From assembly GCA_001791035.1 (NCBI GenBank), contig MGDX01000014.1:1-8572 (forward strand): a stretch of 8,572 nt of DNA, given 5' to 3'. A program made the position numbers and the translations under genes. Positions 4,579-8,572 of the stretch are shown in pieces. This DNA is from Candidatus Uhrbacteria bacterium RIFCSPHIGHO2_02_FULL_53_13 (lineage in GTDB: Bacteria > Patescibacteriota > Patescibacteriia > UBA9934 > UBA11717). Each line of letters begins with the position of its first letter. The stretch's first letter is position 1. The notes beneath the pieces were generated by a model. The model did no database searches and was not told the origin of the DNA. It worked only from the letters and a program-made list of their open reading frames with translations.

Positions 4579-6024
4579 ATGCAGAAACAGCTCACGGAGA
4601 AATCTTTTTTTTATCATGCCAAGTGTCCGCGATGGGTGTCGCGGGATGTGGTGCACGGGGCGCATTTGGATGCGCTCGAGTCGCTTTTGATTGACGACAG
4701 CGTCTTGCCGGAGGTGCACGAGGGACTTTTGAAAGCGCGTGGAGAGTATGAGGCGGTACGCGACGAAGACACGGACGACGCCTTTCAGCGCACCGTGGCG
4801 CTTATGCAAAGCGGCGCGCAGACCATCTACGGCGCCGTGTTTGTGGACGGGCACTGGGTGGGGCGGCCGGATGTGCTTGAGCGTGTGGAGGGACAAAGTG
4901 ACCTTGGGCGCTGGTACTACGTGGCCATTGACATCAAGCGCTTGCACACGCAAAAGTCCGTGCGCGACGAACACAAATTGCAGGGCGCGTTTTATGCCGA
5001 GCTGTTGGAGCGCGTGCAGGGCGTGCGTCCCACGAGCGGGTACATCATGACGCCCGACGGCACGGTCATGCGTTACGACTTGGAAGCGTTTGAAGTGGAG
5101 TATCGCCTGACGCTCAAGCGCATTGAGGCGATTCTTGCGGGCGAGGAGCCGGAGCACGCGCTTACGACCGGCTGTAAAGCGTCGCCGTTTTTTGCCATGT
5201 GTTTGGACGAGGCGTCGTCGTGCGACGATGTCTCGCTCTTGAACCGCGTTCGGCAAGAGGAAATTGACGAACTGCGTGCGGCGGGTATTGACACCGTGCT
5301 CAAGTTGGCAACGGCGGATTTGGCGACGGTACAGTCAAAGATGTTTTCCATAAGCGACGATCGCGTGGCGTTTTTACAGCGCCAAGCCATCGCGCTCAAG
5401 GAGCACGTGCACGACGTGGTCGAACCGGTGGAATTTCGCGCGTCGGACGTGGAAATCTACTTTGACGTGGAGTCCGATCCCGTGCGCGATGTGGATTACC
5501 TGTTTGGTGTTTTACTGGTGGAGACGCAAAAAAGCGGCCACAAGCAGGCGACATATCGCGCGTTTGTTGCTGAAACGCTCGATGGGGAACGCGAGGCGTG
5601 GGAGCAATTTGCCGCGTTTTTAGCCGAGCACCGCTACGCGCCCGTGTATCATTACGGATGGTACGAGATTGGCGTGTGCGCGCGTATGATTGAGCGGTAC
5701 GGCGCGCCCGAGCATGCCATTGAGAGCTGGGAAAACAATTTTGTGGATGTGAATGCGGCTCTGCGTTCACGCATCATCTTTCCGCTGTCGTTTTATTCTC
5801 TGAAGGACATTGCGCAGTACTTGGGATTTGCGTGGCGCGGTGAAGATGTGGGAGGCGTGAACTCCATTCGCTGGTATCACGAGTGGCTCGAGAGCGGGAA
5901 CCACGCGGCGCTTCAACGCATTATCGAGTACAACGAAGATGACGTGCGCGCCACGCAAGTGGTGAAAGAGTGGGCACAAAAGCAGGTGGCGGGCGGCGGC
6001 TTGTCGTGGCGAGCACTTCCTTAG
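4579..6024 (+). CDS. TM0106-family RecB-like nuclease with DEDD-type exonuclease domain
   Basis: 481 residues, close to full length for the TM0106 RecB-like putative nuclease family, which is thought to process DNA but has no settled role. The N-terminal PD-(D/E)XK domain (about 1-220) shows 'GRPDVLERV' (D98), 'YYVAIDIKR' (D118, K120) and 'HKLQGAFYAELL'. Cysteines C16, C199, C208 and C215 are placed like the one-plus-three set that holds a 4Fe-4S cluster in Cas4/AddB-type nucleases. Residues about 220-275 look like a helix-hairpin-helix-type DNA-binding region ('ELRAAGIDTVLKLATADL'). The C-terminal domain (about 288-481) is RNase H-like: 'IYFDVESDP' (D296, E298), 'YHYGWYE', 'FVDVNA' (D390), 'SFYSLKDIAQYLGF' and 'YNEDDV' (D454/D455). 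Start ATG 4579 has AGAGG at 4563-4567, a rather long 11-nt spacing. It is the first gene of the right-hand + strand cluster. Confidence 0.92.
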   Translation: MQKQLTEKSFFYHAKCPRWVSRDVVHGAHLDALESLLIDDSVLPEVHEGLLKARGEYEAVRDEDTDDAFQRTVALMQSGAQTIYGAVFVDGHWVGRPDVLERVEGQSDLGRWYYVAIDIKRLHTQKSVRDEHKLQGAFYAELLERVQGVRPTSGYIMTPDGTVMRYDLEAFEVEYRLTLKRIEAILAGEEPEHALTTGCKASPFFAMCLDEASSCDDVSLLNRVRQEEIDELRAAGIDTVLKLATADLATVQSKMFSISDDRVAFLQRQAIALKEHVHDVVEPVEFRASDVEIYFDVESDPVRDVDYLFGVLLVETQKSGHKQATYRAFVAETLDGEREAWEQFAAFLAEHRYAPVYHYGWYEIGVCARMIERYGAPEHAIESWENNFVDVNAALRSRIIFPLSFYSLKDIAQYLGFAWRGEDVGGVNSIRWYHEWLESGNHAALQRIIEYNEDDVRATQVVKEWAQKQVAGGGLSWRALP

Positions 6025-6027
6025 ACT

Positions 6028-6054
6028 GTCATTGCGAGTTCCACGAAGCAATCT
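6028..6054. repeat. Half copy of dispersed palindromic repeat
   Basis: GTCATTGCGAGTTCCACG followed by AAGCAATCT is the complete left arm of the repeat family; no inverse arm follows. It fills most of the 45-bp gap between the nuclease stop and the peptidase start, so the two genes can still be cotranscribed. Confidence 0.8.
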
Positions 6055-6069
6055 GCGTTGAACAGATGT

Positions 6070-6996
6070 ATGACAAATAAAAGCACACGCAAAATCATTG
6101 GAATCGTCGTGGGAGCTATTTTGATTTTGGCGGCCGTGCTGGCGTATGCAAAATATGGCGAGCGATGGCAGCAAACGCGATGGCAATCCGCATTGCCGGA
6201 GGCACAAACGTATGAGCAGGTGATAGAACCGGAAACGGTCGCAGAGGAAGCCATAGCGTTTGTGCTCCCCTTGGAGCGCGAAACGGAAATGGATATAGCG
6301 AGCGATCCTTCTGTGGTCATTACGAGCGAACCTTCGCCTGTCATTACGAGCGATCCCTCGTCTGTCATTGCGAGCGATAGCGAAGCAATCTTAGCTAGTA
6401 ACACTCCGCGCGATCGCGTCAATCTCGCCGTGCCGTTTACATCGCAAGCGCCGCACGCAAATTGGAGCTTGCCATATCAAGAAGCGTGCGAAGAGGCGAG
6501 CGTACTCATGGCGGTGGATTTTTTTGACGACGCGCTCGTGGATCTTTCAACCGCGGACGCGGCCGACGCTGCGATTTTGGATTTGGTGGCGTTCCAAACG
6601 GAGCGACTTGGAAAATACGAAGACACCACCGCCGCACAGACGGCACAGTTTGCCTCGCAAAAGTTTGAGCACATTGGATTCTCACTGTTAGAACAACCGT
6701 CTGTGGAAGATCTGCAAAGCGAACTCTCAAAAGGGAATCTCGTGATCGTGCCGGCGTACGGGCGCGTGCTTGGAAATCCAAACTTTACGGGCGACGGGCC
6801 GTTGTACCACATGCTCGTGATGCGCGGATTCGACGCACAGCGCGGCATCTTCATCACCAACGATCCGGGGACGCGCAACGGACGCGCGTATGTGTATCGC
6901 GAAGAGGTGCTCATGAACGCGATGGGCGATTGGAACGACGGCGACCCCCAAAATGGAGAGAAGGTTGTGATTGTCGTCTCATCTAGGATACGATAA
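6070..6996 (+). CDS. Membrane-anchored C39-like cysteine peptidase
   Basis: 308 residues from ATG 6070. A signal anchor (about 8-26, 'IIGIVVGAILILAAVLAY') puts the rest outside. A linker to about 110 precedes a peptidase C39-like domain. Its papain-fold catalytic landmarks are 'VPFTSQAPHANW' (Q126, oxyanion hole), 'YQEACEEASVLM' (nucleophile C140), 'GPLYHMLVMRGF' (H247) and 'FITNDPGT' (D265). Stand-alone proteins of this type are common in CPR bacteria; substrates are unknown, with peptidoglycan-linked or secreted peptides possible. Odd feature: the linker (about residues 75-107) is read from 24-nt repeat units that end in a copy of the dispersed genome repeat. The TTG at 6058 would add four residues but lies at the edge of a repeat; no Shine-Dalgarno is clear for either start. 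The gene ends 5 nt before the next. Confidence 0.88.
   Translation: MTNKSTRKIIGIVVGAILILAAVLAYAKYGERWQQTRWQSALPEAQTYEQVIEPETVAEEAIAFVLPLERETEMDIASDPSVVITSEPSPVITSDPSSVIASDSEAILASNTPRDRVNLAVPFTSQAPHANWSLPYQEACEEASVLMAVDFFDDALVDLSTADAADAAILDLVAFQTERLGKYEDTTAAQTAQFASQKFEHIGFSLLEQPSVEDLQSELSKGNLVIVPAYGRVLGNPNFTGDGPLYHMLVMRGFDAQRGIFITNDPGTRNGRAYVYREEVLMNAMGDWNDGDPQNGEKVVIVVSSRIR
6292..6391 (+). repeat. In-frame 24-nt tandem units plus dispersed repeat inside peptidase gene
   Basis: Units beginning GTCATT at 6316, 6340 and 6364 have an exact 24-nt period, with a partial unit before (6298-6315). They encode 'VITSEPSP', 'VITSDPSS' and 'VIASDSEA'. The last (6364-6391) is GTCATTGCGAGCGATAGCG followed by AAGCAATCT, a full left arm of the dispersed repeat family found between genes elsewhere in the window. 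The period is a multiple of three, so unit gain or loss would keep the frame. Confidence 0.85.
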
Positions 6997-7001
6997 GCCA
7001 T

Positions 7002-7748
7002 ATGGGAGAACATGAATCAACCTATAGGCAGGGCGCGTCTCGTGAGGGCGAACCATCGGATACATCCGCGGCGCAAAAACAAGAGGCGCCGCTCATGAGC
7101 CGAGCTCGCGTTGAGAATGGCGTTCGGGGGATTTTGAAAGATCTACCTCCTTCCAGAGATCCAAAAGATGTGCTGGTTGCGCGGTTTTCGGAATCGTTTC
7201 GCGCCACGGTGCCAGAGTATGCACAGCTCTTGACCGATGAATTGCGGCGTCAAATCGCGTCGGTGTCGTCGGGTGATATAAACGCGCTCATTGACTGTGT
7301 TGATAACGTGGTGAATCGAGTCGCGAGCAGATACACCACGCGAGAGGCACTGGAGGCGCGTCAACGCGAACAATTTCTTTCACACGGCGACTTTATCCCA
7401 TTGAGTGAAGCGCTGGCGTTTGGAACGCACGACACAACGGCGCACATTCATCTGGCGCCTGCCAGTAGCATGGGGATTGCCGGTTTGCGCGCCGATGTTG
7501 ACGCTGGTTTGCGAGAGCTCGCACGACGGCTTCAAAGCGATCCGGAGCTCCAAAACATTCAAACGGTGAAGGCAACATCTTGGATTGTGGCAAAAAATTC
7601 TCGTCTCATTGAGCGGCTTGGATTCACCGTTGACGGTCTCATCTCGGAGGAGCAGAAAGAGCGACACTTCTTTGAAGAATCACGGCCCGTGGCGTCGGCG
7701 CACATGGACCGGCAAGATTTTCTCAAGCGTTATGGAAACGGCACATGA
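7002..7748 (+). CDS. Hypothetical soluble protein, possible degenerate GNAT-like C-terminus
   Basis: 248 residues, no family recognised with confidence and no signal peptide or membrane helix, so cytoplasmic. Residues 1-35 are polar and probably disordered; about 35-125 are predicted largely helical and charged. The C-terminal part ('HIHLAPASSMGIAGLRADV', 'ATSWIVAKNSRLIERLGFTVDG', about 148-212) has a pattern reminiscent of the last helix and strand of N-acetyltransferases (N-x-x-x-x-x-x-LGF), but no acetyl-CoA loop (Q/R-x-x-G-x-G/A) is visible, so acetyltransferase activity is not claimed. ATG 7002 is 5 nt after the peptidase stop; AGGA at 6985-6988 is 13 nt away, so translational coupling is likely. 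The stop overlaps the next start (ATGA at 7745-7748), which ties it to the membrane protein. Confidence 0.8.
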   Translation: MGEHESTYRQGASREGEPSDTSAAQKQEAPLMSRARVENGVRGILKDLPPSRDPKDVLVARFSESFRATVPEYAQLLTDELRRQIASVSSGDINALIDCVDNVVNRVASRYTTREALEARQREQFLSHGDFIPLSEALAFGTHDTTAHIHLAPASSMGIAGLRADVDAGLRELARRLQSDPELQNIQTVKATSWIVAKNSRLIERLGFTVDGLISEEQKERHFFEESRPVASAHMDRQDFLKRYGNGT

Positions 7749-8227
7749 TTTTCAGCGATCTCATTCTTAGCACATCCATCGGAGCACTGTTGGCGCTCGT
7801 GCTCTCGATTCCGGCCATCGTTGGCGAATTGCGTCGCGCGCACAAGGGCCACATCCTCATTCCGGATGTGCATCGCATTTGGGGCCGCCGCGCGCTCAAA
7901 GATCGCGAAGTGTTTGCGCTCGGCATGCTCATGCATCTTTCCGCTGGCGTGGCGTTTGGACTCTTGTATCCGTTCACGGTTGCGTGGGATCCCATTCCCG
8001 CGCTGTTACCGTATTCTTGGGGATCGGTGGCGGTCTATGGAGCTTTGTTTTACCTCGTGCTTAGCGCGGTCGTGATGCCGCTTGGACACATGGGCGTGTT
8101 TGGACGCAAGGAGGACAGATGGATTTGGCTCGAAACGCTTTTTACGTTCGCGGTGTTTGTGGTTGGATATGTGTTGATCGTCGGCTGGTTCCAGCCCTCC
8201 TGGTTTGACATAAGTCTTGAACTATGA
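7745..8227 (+). CDS. Four-helix integral membrane protein, unknown function
   Basis: 160 residues. Hydrophobic segments at about 7-27, 56-77, 92-112 and 128-148 predict four membrane helices with both ends on the same side. A basic, His-containing loop follows the first helix ('GELRRAHKGHILIPDVHRIW', 29-47), which would be cytoplasmic by the positive-inside rule. Polar residues near or inside the helices include H64 ('LMHLSAG') and H115 ('PLGHMGVFGRKED'), which might bind a ligand or metal. No transport or enzyme family is recognised. ATG 7745 overlaps the previous stop by 4 nt (ATGA), a strong sign of translational coupling and of a shared job with the preceding protein. It is the last gene of the cluster; the next 345 bp hold no gene. 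Confidence 0.82.
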   Translation: MIFSDLILSTSIGALLALVLSIPAIVGELRRAHKGHILIPDVHRIWGRRALKDREVFALGMLMHLSAGVAFGLLYPFTVAWDPIPALLPYSWGSVAVYGALFYLVLSAVVMPLGHMGVFGRKEDRWIWLETLFTFAVFVVGYVLIVGWFQPSWFDISLEL

Positions 8228-8246
8228 TTCATATTTCAAGGCTGAT

Positions 8247-8263
8247 GTCATCCCGAGCGAGGA
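8247..8263. repeat. GTCATYCCGAGCGAG repeat, left copy
   Basis: GTCATCCCGAGCGAGGA lies 19 bp after the last stop codon. It matches the copy at 8495-8510 except for one C/T change in the first 15 bases. It resembles the GTCATTGCGAGCG family but has CCGAGCGA in place of GCGAGCG, so it is probably a sister family. Confidence 0.7.
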
Positions 8264-8274
8264 TTTTTACTACA

Positions 8275-8437
8275 GGGACCTCTGCGAAAGTCCAGCACGG
8301 CTCCACTACGGCAGGATTTGCCCAGTCATCTCGGCTCGATTTCTAACCGATATGTCCATATCGCCTTCAAAACCGATCCGAGCGACGGAACAAATCCGGC
8401 TCGTACTGGCCACGCACTGGACTTTTGCAGAGATCCC
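8275..8437. repeat. 163-nt long imperfect inverted repeat (single long hairpin)
   Basis: Outer arms 8275-8295 and 8417-8437 pair at 20 of 21 positions (one a G-U). The innermost CGATAT (8348-8353) and ATATCG (8358-8363) pair perfectly around a GTCC loop. Between them the arms also align over most of their length, for example GGATTTG 8314-8320 with CAAATCC 8391-8397 and CTCGG 8330-8334 with CCGAG 8378-8382. The whole element has one symmetry axis near 8356. It could be a structured RNA, a transcription-end structure for the upstream operon, or a MITE-like palindromic element. A frame open through it (8217-8543) is not accepted as a gene. Confidence 0.8.
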
Positions 8438-8494
8438 TACAAGGCGAGGGATCTACGGCGTGTTTCACAGGACAGCTCATGTTTCAAATTTTAT

Positions 8495-8540
8495 GTCATT
8501 CCGAGCGAGAAGTCTTACGACGAGTCGAGAGACCTTCGTA
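8495..8540. repeat. GTCATYCCGAGCGAG repeat, right copy with short hairpin
   Basis: GTCATTCCGAGCGAGAAGTC starts a second copy, 248 bp downstream of the first. It continues into AGTCTTACGACGAGTCGAG and AGACCTTCGT; GAAGTCT and AGACCTTC can pair with one bulge. The remaining bases to the window end show no gene. Confidence 0.6.
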
Positions 8541-8572
8541 TGATCGATCAACCGTCATTGTTTGATTTTGAC

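Noticed and set aside
4570..5256. 228-residue - strand ORF
   Set aside because: Lies inside the TM0106-family nuclease gene in antisense; the + strand frame has a recognisable fold and catalytic residues.
8217..8543. 108-residue + strand ORF after the last membrane gene
   Set aside because: Runs through the long inverted repeat and the GTCATYCCGAGCGAG copies, with no Shine-Dalgarno and no protein-like hydrophobic or domain pattern; open by chance.

Overview
The window looks like a piece of a bacterial chromosome of moderately high G+C. It most probably belongs to a small-genome lineage of the Patescibacteria/CPR type. This is an inference from three things: the style of the short single-pass membrane proteins, the C39-like peptidase with its 'VPFTSQAP...W...EACEEAS' signature, and the density of short dispersed palindromic repeats between genes. 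No rRNA, tRNA, transposase, phage gene or CRISPR array is visible. Taxonomic placement is moderate to low confidence.

Layout, left half (+ strand): the 3' end of metK (S-adenosylmethionine synthetase) runs in from the left edge and stops inside a two-hairpin repeat that is duplicated exactly 100 bp further on. After a repeat-filled spacer come a membrane-anchored extracytoplasmic protein with a ZU5-like region, a 79-residue single-pass protein with a CATCH motif, a hairpin-rich spacer, and a lipoprotein-type cyclophilin (peptidyl-prolyl isomerase). A perfect 8-bp-stem bidirectional terminator separates the cyclophilin from the convergent gene.

Middle (- strand): one large gene encodes a transmembrane Ser/Thr protein kinase with all main catalytic motifs, a Pro/Thr-rich stalk and a C-terminal extracytoplasmic PEGA domain. 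Its promoter (TTGACA, 17-bp spacer) lies in a 129-bp divergent intergenic region that also carries four copies of a 7-bp tandem repeat.

Right half (+ strand): a TM0106-type RecB-like/DEDD nuclease, a membrane-anchored C39-like cysteine peptidase, an unrecognised protein and a four-helix membrane protein are packed as a probable operon (gaps of 45 and 5 nt, then a 4-nt overlap). The final 345 bp hold no gene. They contain a 163-nt imperfect inverted repeat that could fold into one long hairpin, flanked by two direct copies of a GTCATYCCGAGCGAG repeat.

The most unusual theme is repeat intrusion into genes. The dispersed repeat family (GTCATTGCGAGCG...CGAAGCAATCT and its inverse) occurs at least five times. 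One copy, preceded by degenerate 24-nt tandem units, is read in frame inside the peptidase linker, and another repeat family supplies the metK stop codon. No coherent new defence or metabolic system is evident. The best leads are the long hairpin element, the repeat-derived peptide and the kinase.
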